NCBI GenBank assembly: GCA_039545295.1 | Contig: BCIK01000004.1 | Location: 807,389 to 871,388, forward strand | Direction: 5' to 3' | DNA length: 64,000 nt | From: Udeniomyces pyricola | Taxonomy: Eukaryota > Basidiomycota > Tremellomycetes > Cystofilobasidiales > Mrakiaceae | In this document: positions 23,783 through 33,650 of the stretch, one piece after another | Numbering within the stretch: position 1 is the first letter of the stretch | Layout: the number at the start of each line of letters is the position of its first letter | The notes under the pieces: model-generated | What the model was told of the DNA's origin: nothing | What the model saw: the letters and a program-made list of their open reading frames with translations, nothing else | The model's database searches: none | Made by a program: the position numbers and the translations under genes

Positions 23783-26410
23783 TCATACAATCTTGTCCCC
23801 TCCCCCAGTACTACTACTCTTCGCCAGATTACTAGTTATTCCCGTCTTCTCTTCCCGCTCCTTCTCCAGCTCTGCTTTCTCCGCCTCCAACCTCCTACCT
23901 TTCTCCACAAACAACACCTCGAGCTCTTCGACCAACTCGCCCAACTCACACCGGATCAACAACCCTTGCAACGCCGCCATGCTCAACGCCTTCTTCTCCC
24001 CGCCCTTGGACCCGCTCGCCGTCGCTTCCCTCTCGACGACCTTGGCGACCCGGTTCGCCATCTCCTCCACATCTCGACTCCCGGCTTCCTCCTCGTAGAA
24101 CCTTTGAACAAGTTCTCTCGCTTGATGAGGGGATGCATCGCCAAGGTATTCGACGAGATCGACTCGACCAGGTCGGACGAGTGCCGGGTCGAGGGAGTTG
24201 AAGTGGTTCGTCGTCATGAAGATGACGCGAGAATCGGAAGAGGCCACCCCGTCGAGCGTGTTGAGGAGACCAGAGAAAGTGATGGTCGATTGGTATCTAC
24301 CCAAGCAGAACAAGGAAGATCCAGGCATGAAAAGACGAGAGATAGAAAGAAGAGAAAGAGATGTTGGGAAGAGCAAGACGCTTGAGCACTAAGGACCTAA
24401 TCTGACAAGGAGATCAACCCCTTCGGCTCCGCCGTCAGGAGAGAGAGAGAGAGACGAACCCATCTTCCGACGATTGCTGCCTCTTTGAGAACGCAGCGTC
24501 GATATCCTCAAGCAAGACGAAGCTTCGCTCCGGAACGAGGCTCATGAGGTGATGGAGTCGATCGTCCGTCAACCCACGATCGGAGAGGTTGAGAAGACAA
24601 ATGTTGTATGACAACGCGCCGGCGAGAGCTTGGATGTACGAGGATTTGCCGGAACCGGGAGGTCCATGCAGAAGGTAACCTCGACGGTAAGGGATGCCTA
24701 AGACCAGACGAAGACAACGTATGTATAAAGATGTACAAAGGGTCAGTTTGTTGTTGTGAAATTTAGAAGTTCAGTCCACTACTATCAACGTCATGTGTAA
24801 ATCCTTCCCCGCTTATTAGCCCTCTGTCTTCCCTTAGTCATTCTCAATCACACCAACACCATCACTCATCACTACAAAAGAGACGATCACTCACCTCGAT
24901 CGGCATACCACTGTCCTCTACCCATGAATTTCTTCAAATCCTCCTCGACCCTCTCTCCGACACCCTTGTCTAAAACGACGCTTCCCATCTCCCTCCGCCT
25001 CCTCGGCTTCCCAAACGGCTTCCATTCCAACCCCCAACTCGTATAAACAACCGTCTTGCCCTCCTCCCCCTTTTGGGCGAGCGCTCGAGCTTCGGCCAGG
25101 AGGGACGGGAAGAGATGTCGGTCCCGAGAGAGCGTCGTTAGCGTCACGGTCTCCCAAGGCGAACCGGAGTGCAGATCGATTTGCTTTTGAGACCGTTCAC
25201 GTTGAACCTGTGAGAGGATGAGTCAAGATGGAAGGAAAGAGGTCGAATAGGAAGGTATCCAGCAGATGAGGATTCAATCGATATAATTAAGGAAGCAAGG
25301 AAGGGTTTGGGGAAGGAAAAGGGGGCGATCGGGTTACGTTGTCAGCTTTGAATCATTCTTGGAGTCATCGCATCAGACCTCATCAACTCCACGCTTTTTT
25401 TTTCCGCCTCCTCCCCCTTTGGCCCTCTATCCCCCAAAAGAAGAAAGAAACCCTCATTCAGGTCCTTCGTCCGAACGTAGTTGGTCGTAAAACCTCACCT
25501 GCATCCAAGCCCCTTTGTACCGAAAGTAATGCCTTCCCGGCCCGGGCACCAAGCTAAACATGGCTTCCGAGCTCCCGTTCTCATGCTTCTTATAACTCGT
25601 TTCGACGCTGAGTTCATGGGATTTCAACCCTCGGATCGCGTTGAGTTTCCGAAGCCAACCCGTCGATTCCATCAACGTGTTACTTGACAGAGGAGGAGGG
25701 GTGGAAGTCGAAGCAGGAGCAACAGCACCAGGGGTAAGAGAGGAAGCAGAAGATGATGATGATGTGGTGGCGTTGCGTGAAGGGGCAGTGGTGAGAGCTT
25801 CTTCGGAATTCCGAGCCATCCATTCGAGGAACCAAGGATAGGAATGGTCGTGAGAGGGAATCTCAAGGGATACGAGCAGACGGCGTTGAGCGAGGTTAGC
25901 GGACGTCACGACGAGACGTCGACCAGTGGCGAGGACGGCGGTGATACCCTGAAAAGCAATATCAATGCATCAATTTCACATGACATCGTATATAACGCGG
26001 TTGATGATCAAAGAACGCGATACATGAGAGACATGAGCAGGCAGTAGGAATGCCTTGGCTGGAATCCAAACGAACCATGAGTCCAGCGCCCGCCGAAAAG
26101 ATCGGACTGTTCGTCGAAAATCACCACCAGTAAATCAGTCAACCCAAGCCGTTAGCACTTCCTATTAACTTCAGGTCTGATGTATGACAAGGAAGGAGGA
26201 AGAGAAGAGGTTGCCTATGTACTTTTGGTCCATCAAGCTCTCGATGAAGCCCATGGTCTTGGGTTCGGTCGCGTTCGCAGCAGCAGCGGAAGCGGCTCCA
26301 TCGAGGGAGGCCGGATCAATTGAGACGGCGGATCCGTTGAGGGACGAAGGTGTTGAAGACGATTGGGAAGACGATGAGGCCGTAGGAGGGACCCGGAACA
26401 TGGCCTGCAT
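23783..26410 (-). CDS. BCS1: Mitochondrial chaperone BCS1 (AAA ATPase, complex III assembly)
   Basis: Six exons (minus): 26223-26410, 26076-26106, 25499-25948, 24895-25207, 24460-24697, 23783-24296; 577 residues. The 31-nt exon 2 and its junctions rebuild the diagnostic N-terminal membrane segment [20 protein letters not shown]. This is followed by [20 protein letters not shown] and [16 protein letters not shown]. The AAA core has Walker [10 protein letters not shown], Walker [13 protein letters not shown], sensor region [15 protein letters not shown] and arginine finger region LVRPGRVD. Bcs1 translocates the folded Rieske iron-sulfur protein across the inner mitochondrial membrane. The Bcs1-specific import region lies in the N-terminal third. 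A Ser/Ala/Pro-rich insertion (about 25680-25790) makes it longer than yeast Bcs1 (456 residues). Confidence 0.95.
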
Positions 26411-26814
26411 GGTGGCAGATGACGGCGAAAGGGAGGCGAGAACGGAATGTGGTTGGACAGAGAAGTGACCGGTGAACTACTGGATCAATCTGGTGGTGAC
26501 GATCGTATTATTAATTATTCTCACCAGATTGAAATCTCAAAATCCCACGTCACTGGGGACCTAGTTACCTAACTGGTTCTCTCTATGTTACGATTGTGTC
26601 CTATTGTCTTCTTCTGATAGCTTCTTATTACAGCACTCACACGCTCCACCCAACTAGACTCTACTCACATCGAGACATACAAACAAAATGAAAAGAAGCC
26701 GTCTCATACGATATCAACGATGAACCCTGTACCGCATGCGTCCTTGCCCTTTCTCGAGCACTTGATATGTATTCCAGACCACACCACACCGATACAGCCA
26801 ATTCCCAACGTCCA
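26411..26814. other. Intergenic region, BCS1 upstream / PFK26 downstream
   Basis: 404 bp between two minus-strand genes. AT-rich at 26500-26530 (tattattaattattctcacc), a likely part of the BCS1 promoter. No gene seen. Confidence 0.4.
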
Positions 26815-29800
26815 TCAGCGACAATGGGCTTCAAACTCCCTCGTTGCCCCTCCGGCGGTCTCCTCTCTCGTCGCTCTCATCCTCCTCACGCTCGACCTAC
26901 CACTCCCTCCTCGACTCATCGCCTCCTCCCTCTCTAGCATCGACGTCCTCAGCTGATGAGGATCGACATCTTTGCCTCCCACAGCCTTCACTTCTTCCGC
27001 AACGGCCGATGCGACGTCTTCTTCCGTGATTCTCACTTCTTGGACCGGGTCAGGGAAGAGATGCTCCATGACGACCGCTGATGAAACGAAGGAAAGAAGA
27101 TGGAAACAGCAGGTCCGGGTTTTGAAACAAAAGCGACAAAACGAAGGGGACGAGAAAGATCAGGAATTAGTCAATCGCACCGACGCTTTCCTTGGTATGG
27201 GAGATGAAATTTCCGGTTCAGATCTTTCGAAGCAAAGCAAAACGAAACGATCAAGCGTAGAAATTCCAGCTCGATCACCCTTCCTCTCCCTCTTACCCTC
27301 TACAAGGTACTATGACCAAACAGACAGAAGAAGAACAAGCAAACTTACCTCCTTTGCCTTGAGTTCCCTCTGCGACGTTCTCGTACAAGTTCTTGCCCGT
27401 CTCACCATCGGCCCTTCCCGGTCCGCTCCAGAAATGGAACGCCCGACTCAAGACGCCATAGGACGCCGGGACGACTTCGACCAGATCGCCCCGCGCAATC
27501 TCGACCGAGGGGACTTCGTTCGGAGGCAGGCCGACAAGGTAAGCCAACTGAAGTTGGAGAGGAAAGCAATCAAGAGTGCGTACGCGGGCAAAAGATGAGG
27601 GGAGGAGAAGGGGAGGGAAAGATAGGAAAAACGGAACAGGTTAGGAAAAAAAAAGAAGAAAACTTATAGAATGAATCCAAGGTCACAGACTAGAAGAAAA
27701 GACAGAGGACGAACAAGACATCGGATAACGGAGGCGTGCCCAATGATCAAGAGATCTTCTTGGCATCTCTCCAGTTCGAAAATGACCGGTTCCAATCGAA
27801 CTAGGAGAAAGAAGCAGAAGAAGAGGAAGAAGAATGAAACCAGGAAACAAGCCCGAATTTGAATCGAAACGAAACAAGGCTTCTCAGTAAGCCCTCCTCG
27901 CGAACTTTGTCTGTCAGGCACGCATTGGTAACAAGATACAGCGATCAAACACTCACCACTCAAGTCGTGGTAACTCTCTGCTCGAGGTGCTCGGTGAGCG
28001 TAAGGATCCTTGAGGAATCGCTCCCACTCGTCGGGGTACTTTGCCTTGGCCTCATCGGAGCTAAGGCCGTCCCAAACACCCGGCTACAAGCGTAACGAAA
28101 CAGGGTTATAAAAATGACAAGTAAAAAGATCAGCTGTTGAGTCAATCTGTAGTGATATAGAGGGAAGAGTGGATGAATGACGGGGACTATCACCAGCAAC
28201 TGTGATGGACATTCGAGAGAAGATAAAAGGGAGACCAACATTGATCTCCGACATCTGCGGCTTCTCCTCGACCTTGTAATCCAACCTGACAAACGGCCAA
28301 GCAGTATGATACGCTCTCCTTCGCGCCGAGGTCCACACGACCAACTTTTTCCCTTCCTCGACTTGCTCGCCCCGTTCCTTTCTCTCCTCCGTCACTTGGC
28401 GTCGTCGGCTCATGACGGCTTCCTTGAGCCGCTCGGCATAGTCCCATCCCGCGGGGGAGAGGTCGGAATCAGCTTTGTAAGAGTGCTCGATGAGAGATTG
28501 ACCGGAACGAGCAAAGTAGATCGTGCGAGGGCGATTATGAATATTCTGGAAGATGCGATAAAAACCACGTAAGGGAAGGAAGTCAGGGTCAGTTACGAAG
28601 ATTGCAAACCGGACTGCAGGTGGAGGTATTGTTCTGACCATGAGGAAGAAGATAATTCGGGATTGAAGGTAACCTATCACATAAAGTTCCGGAAAATCAG
28701 ACAAAGGCGAAGAAATGGGCCGCATCAGCCTCCAATTAGAAGCATGTATCTTGCGAGTCTTTCAGACCGGGAAGGCCAACTGAACCAACCTTCGATTCGA
28801 TTGATTTCGATGCGCTCCCCAACATTGACGACTTTGATCCACGCGACGTTGGGGCTACATTTGAGGCAAAATAGTGCAGAGAGAGTGTCCCAGGAGATTG
28901 TGAGCTCGATTGTTAGACGAAGCAAGGCCCATGGATTTGTGGAAACGACGAGGGTTTGGAAGGAAGAAAGAACTGTACGCACTCGATAATTGGTTCGTAG
29001 AATCGTTCCTGATCACGGATTCGAGACCAGTAGTCTTTGACGGCAGCATCCGCATCCCATCCTCGGTACTGCAAACGAACACAAATCGAAATGAGCCCAA
29101 GAGCTCGACTCTACAGGAACGACGGAGCAAGGTAGTGAGCGAGGTCGGCAACTGACGTCGGGCGAGGAAAGCTTAACGCTTCGGATGTTGGCTTCGACGA
29201 TCTCGTCGCGATCGCACATGCTCTCTGTAAGACATCGCATGTGAGATGTCACAAAGATCCAATAGAGATTGGTCAGTTTCATCGCGGCCAGATATAGATG
29301 CTTCCATCTCGTTTTGATCGTTTATTATCTCTCTCTCCTTCGCCAAAGAGATTCTTGCGAGCTGTAATGAACCGAATCTTACTCACCCAAGAACACGACA
29401 TGGATACCCAGCTTCTCAAACTTTTCGTGGAGCTCATATCGAGTCTTGCGAACGCCGTTGTTGGCGTCGTAAATGACGACTTGGCCGCCTTCCTTTTGGA
29501 AAAAGTCGAGCGCTTGCTGTTCGAGACCGGTCTTGATCTTCTCTCGAAGCGCTTCGGTTTCGGGCGACTTTTCACCTGTAAGCGGAGAGGGAGTAGATAG
29601 GATCAGTGTCATGCAAGTTCGAGACGGAACAGGGCGCCATATCGATGGGTCGAATCAATTGGATGTATGCAGTCGGAATCAGCTAGGTTTCAACAGTGCA
29701 GTCCGTTCAACACCCCATGAAACTATCATAGTTGACCGTTTGAGAGCTACCAAGGATTTGTCGTGATCCTTCCCGAGGACAGCTGATGACAGATACCCTA

Positions 29801-30480
29801 CACTCGAACTTGAACGACGGCGGGACCGGCAATCGCCGGGACCCATCCGACATGAGCTGTACAGATGGTACTGACCTCGAACAAAGTAATCTTTCGGGAG
29901 GTTGGAGCTGCTGCCGAGAACCTTTCTCCTGTAGTCTCCGAGTGAAAGGACGGCCGTCTTTACACCGAGCCATCGGAGGTATCGTTCGAGGGAGCGTGAG
30001 ATGTGGGTCTTGCCTCGGGCTAAGGCGGAAGGAGGACCGAGGACGACATGAGCTGGCTGCGAGCGAGTTGGGGCTGTATGTATAGTGCTGGTAGCCATAA
30101 GCATGATGAAGCTGGATAGAATGCGTACCTGGAAGTCCGACGGTAACTGAATGATGGGACAGATGGAGTAGAGAGCGGAAAGAAGGCGTGGCCGGAAGGT
30201 TGGAACGATGAGCCGATGATTGGGTCAAGGGCGATGATGGGAGACGCGATGGCAGGGAGGGGAAAGGGCGTACCAATGAGGATCTGTCCGGCGTGCCAGA
30301 GCTGTTGGAGGAGTATATGAAAAAGTGAGGAAGAATGATGAGTGAGGATGGGCCTAGGGGATGGAGGTCTGGAGAGTAGGAGGTGGGAGGGGGTCGAAGA
30401 AGAAGAAGAAGAAGAAGCAGAGGGAGGAGAGAAGGACGCACTCGACCCGACTCGGTGACGTAAAGAGGAGCGACAGCCAT
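26815..30480 (-). CDS. PFK26: 6-phosphofructo-2-kinase, PFK26-like, with defective bisphosphatase site
   Basis: Fourteen exons (minus): 30442-30480, 30274-30301, 30129-30146, 29876-30019, 29387-29575, 29157-29224, 28983-29068, 28790-28854, 28639-28673, 28240-28545, 27957-28083, 27715-27800, 27349-27547, 26815-27077; 550 residues. The kinase domain has the P-loop VTVGLPARGKTHISR, spread over three exons (one only 18 nt), then VVIYDANN, ESMCDRDEIVEANI and NVAWIKVVNVGERI. The bisphosphatase fold follows: TIYFARSGQS, VVWTSARRRAYHTA, MSEINPGVWDG, PVIFELERCQEDLL and IIGHASVIRCLLAYL. The catalytic His of RHG is Ser (28504-28506), as reported for yeast Pfk26, so only fructose-2,6-bisphosphate synthesis is expected. 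The second His (GHAS) and the Glu remain. The long N-terminal regulatory extension of yeast Pfk26 is missing. The C-terminal exon is basic and low in complexity. Confidence 0.94.
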
Positions 30481-30692
30481 GGACGAGAATCAGGGATGGA
30501 TGGGATAGGACGTAAGCGTGGGTTGATGATGGGTGGCAGTACGTAGCAGTGGTGGGGGTGATGTTGCAAGTGAAGTGTGGGTTACAGGAGATTGTGGATT
30601 GATTGATATCGGCTGGAAGCAAGCAGAAGGACAGCTGATTATATATTATATAAGTGACTAGGGAGGATTCCATCGTGTCCGCCTATAGTAAT

Positions 30693-30727
30693 CCAGAGTA
30701 CAGAGTCCAGAGTCCAGAGTCCAGAGT
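30693..30727. repeat. 7-bp tandem repeat ccagagt x5
   Basis: Five consecutive 7-bp units; the second reads acagagt, the others ccagagt. Located in the divergent promoter between the PFK26-like and PRE7 genes. Confidence 0.9.
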
Positions 30728-30791
30728 GATCGATTGATCTGCGCATGATCATCCATCATCCAGGCGTTCTCGCTCGCCCCTTCCACGTCTG

Positions 30792-30818
<27 letters not shown>
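30792..30818. repeat. (CT)n microsatellite
   Basis: Thirteen CT units upstream of PRE7. Such pyrimidine tracts are common near fungal transcription starts. Confidence 0.9.
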
Positions 30819-30822
<4 letters not shown>

Positions 30823-30942
30823 GCATCATCAGCATCCAGCATCATCATCATCATATAATCTCCATCCCCCATCACCCACCACCCACCAACCACCAACCAG
30901 CCACATCCTCATCCATTTCCACTACATCTACTCTCCCCCACC

Positions 30943-32722
30943 ATGTCCCGCTTCAACCCTTATGCCGAAAACGGTGGTACCGTACGTCCATTGCTCTTCC
31001 CATCTCCCTTCAACATGAACCCACACTTCGAAACCACGCACCCTACAATCCGACCGACCATGCATCGCACAGTCTTCCGCCTCGCCATCTAACCCACACT
31101 CACCCTTTCTCTCTCCCTCGCTCTCATCTCCGATAGATCCTCTCCGTCGCTGGAGAGAACTTCACCGTCATTGCGGGCGACACCCGACAGTCGGAAGGTT
31201 ACTCGATCCAGACTCGATATGCTCCCAAGGTCTTTCGCCTGTAAGACCCTATATCACCTTCACTTTCTGCTCAACCATTCTACACACCACGCACTAGGTC
31301 CAATTATCCTGTGTCAGACAAAAAGAACCATCCATCAGCTCGCCGCTCGTCTTGCACAAGCAGGGACTTGTCTGCATGTTCCACACGAGGCTGGCCAACG
31401 ACGTGGATATCGCCTCGTCACCGACAGACATCTCCATTGACACACGCTGCGTTCCGTGGTGCTCCTTCTTGGCATAGACTGACAATTTGCCTGTATGCAT
31501 ATATCCTTTGCTATCTTCTGTTCCTCTCAACTTACCTGCATCATCTAGAACCGACACCACCGTCATTGCCGTCAACGGTTTCGCTGCCGATGGCAAGACC
31601 CTTGTCAAGCGGATCCAACAAAGACTCGAGGTTTGTCCTTTCCCTCACACAGACCCTGACCTCTTTCCATTCCACTGCGTGTAACCCAAGCTCTGGCTTC
31701 CATATTCTAACACCGATTCACATCTCCCAAACGACGCGCCATGCTGACTCTGGGCTCATCTACAGTGGTACGCTCACGCGCACAGTAAACCCATGTCTAT
31801 CAAAGCCATCGCGCGAATGGTCCAATCGATTCTCTACTCCCATCGATTCTTCCCGTACTTTACCTATGTCATCCTCGGAGGAATTGACGAGACCGATGGT
31901 AAGTTCTCTCGGCTTCCTATGTCATGACTCTGTGCGACAGAGTTTGAATCAGAACTTGAGCATTCCATCTCTATCCCTCTGTCGCCTGCCTTTACTTTGC
32001 CTCATGGACGTTGTTGACCTGATCTCGAATGGACCTACCCATTTCGCCTCTTTTTTTCTGCTTCTTCTGATGTGACCTTTGCGATGACATCTTTCAGGCT
32101 CGGGTGCGGTCTACTCGTTCGATCCGGTTGGAAGTTACGAGCGAGAGTTTTGCAGAGCAGCCGGAGCCGCGCAGAGTCTAGTTCAGCCGTTTTTGGACAA
32201 CCAGGTACGTGTCGAACGCTGGTTGCCATTGAAATCTTGGACCGGGGTTGGCTGATGTTGTCTCTGTTGAGGCTGTGGGGTTGAAAGGGAGAGACGAAGT
32301 AGGCTTCAGGCTATTCCAATGAGTCCACGAGTGACTGTATGCTGAACGGCTACCTTGTCCCATGTTCCTTGTTCCAACTCTTGTATCAGATCTACTTCAA
32401 GAACATGACGTTTGCCGACCCATCTCTCGCGCCGACTCCCGGCAAGCTTCCGCTCTCGAAAGTCCTCTCTCTCGTCACTGACACGTTCACCTCGGCGACG
32501 GAGCGTCACATCGAAGTTGGAGACGGGCTTGAAGTTTTCATCGTCCTGACGCTGCCTTCGCACGGCGAGGGGAGCTGGGAAGAAGCGAGCGGAGGGTTGT
32601 TGAGGGGTGAGAAGGGTCTCGAGGCGGGTGGAGTGAGCGTCGAAGTGTTGGAGAGCTTGGGTACGGTCGGCGGAAGGGAGACGAGGTGCTTGATCGTTAG
32701 GAAGGAGCTCAAGAAGGATTAG
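30943..32722 (+). CDS. PRE7: 20S proteasome subunit beta-6 (Pre7/PSMB1)
   Basis: Six exons: 30943-30981, 31137-31240, 31549-31630, 31766-31898, 32098-32204, 32390-32722; 265 residues. It starts [22 protein letters not shown], where the Gly-Gly-Thr corresponds to the start of the beta fold in this non-catalytic subunit. Then follow [85 protein letters not shown] and [18 protein letters not shown]. These match yeast Pre7 throughout. It has no pro-peptide like that of yeast, and the C-terminus after GDGLEVFIV is about 30 residues longer, with a Gly/Glu-rich insert. The protein occupies the beta ring of the core particle in cytosol and nucleus. Intron 2 (308 nt) is longer than most here. Confidence 0.95.
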
Positions 32723-33650
32723 GCGAGTTTGGTGACGAAGGATAGAGGGTGTGATGGAGAAGGAGGTACGGTTAAGTTAGATATGGGAATTGGAATCGAT
32801 GAAGAACCGCATAGGAACCCAACTATTTTAATTTCCTTTCTTTTTTTCTCTTTCTCATCTTCCTCCTACTCCATCTCTTTTCCTCTTTCCTTTTTTTTTG
32901 TCTTCTTTTGACTGGGCTTTTCAAAGACTTTGAGGTCAGTCTATCGTCGTCTTCATCGTTTTTTTTCTTCTTTTTGATCACTCTGCCCTCGTGTCTCATT
33001 GTATGTACATGATGGGTATATTCAGGTTTCATAACGATCAGATTGTCGACACGAATGTTGTGTGTTATTGGGACGTGCGATACTGAATTCAAGTGTTTGA
33101 CTAGTGATCGAGTATATGCGCCCCACGTATTGAGCGTCAAGTGCTTAGTAACGTCATCATGATGTTATATATGCGCAGTAATAGCTGAGGCGCCATACCA
33201 GTGCATGTTTTTCAACATGAACAGATGGATTACTTCGCCATCCGGATTAGTGCTGTAGTCATACACAAAAAAAAAAGACGTGGTGACAACCAGCCAGGTA
33301 CTTCACTGCTGCCTACCGCGGTCGAATGCAAAAACCAACGGTGGCCGACGCCGGACATGAATATTTAATGTGGAAACGGCAGCGTCGTTAAAAGCCGGAA
33401 CGGTCATTCCCGATTCAACGGCGGTCGGCTTGCGTCCTTTCAACACGAGTCAGACCCTTCGTCTATACAAAGCTGGCCCACATCCACCGGCTATTACCTC
33501 GACCACGAAGAGCTAGTGCAAATACTGACCTCACTCACGGCATTCTGGCCTACAACACCTTGGAGACGATTATCGGCTCACCAAGCTGCCAAACTACCCA
33601 ACCTGGCTTTCATCATCGCCGTCTACCCATAGTACCAATCCAGCTCTAGC
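32723..33650. other. Intergenic region between PRE7 and the hydrolase gene
   Basis: Pyrimidine-rich, T-rich 3' region (32820-32980) followed by AT-rich DNA and the upstream region of the hydrolase. No gene, tRNA or repeat was recognised. Confidence 0.45.

Larger units (their letters stand above)
30481..30942. promoter_or_regulatory. Shared divergent promoter of PFK26-like and PRE7 genes
   Basis: 462 bp lie between divergent start codons. A TATA-like tatatattatataag at about 30641-30655 is suitably placed for the minus-strand gene. A 7-bp tandem repeat (30693-30727), a (CT)n tract (30792-30818) and atcatcatcatcatataatc (about 30840-30860) lie toward PRE7. GGTGGCAGT at 30532-30540 matches 7 of 9 bases of the yeast proteasome box GGTGGCAAA; this may be chance. 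Confidence 0.5.

Noticed and set aside
30532..30540. GGTGGCAGT as a true proteasome-associated control element
   Set aside because: Only 7 of 9 bases match the yeast box, it is far from PRE7, and Rpn4-type control is not established for this lineage.
31241..31548. Possible coding exon inside PRE7 intron 2
   Set aside because: Frames here do not match any Pre7 segment, and joining exon 2 directly to exon 3 gives an ungapped match to the yeast protein.
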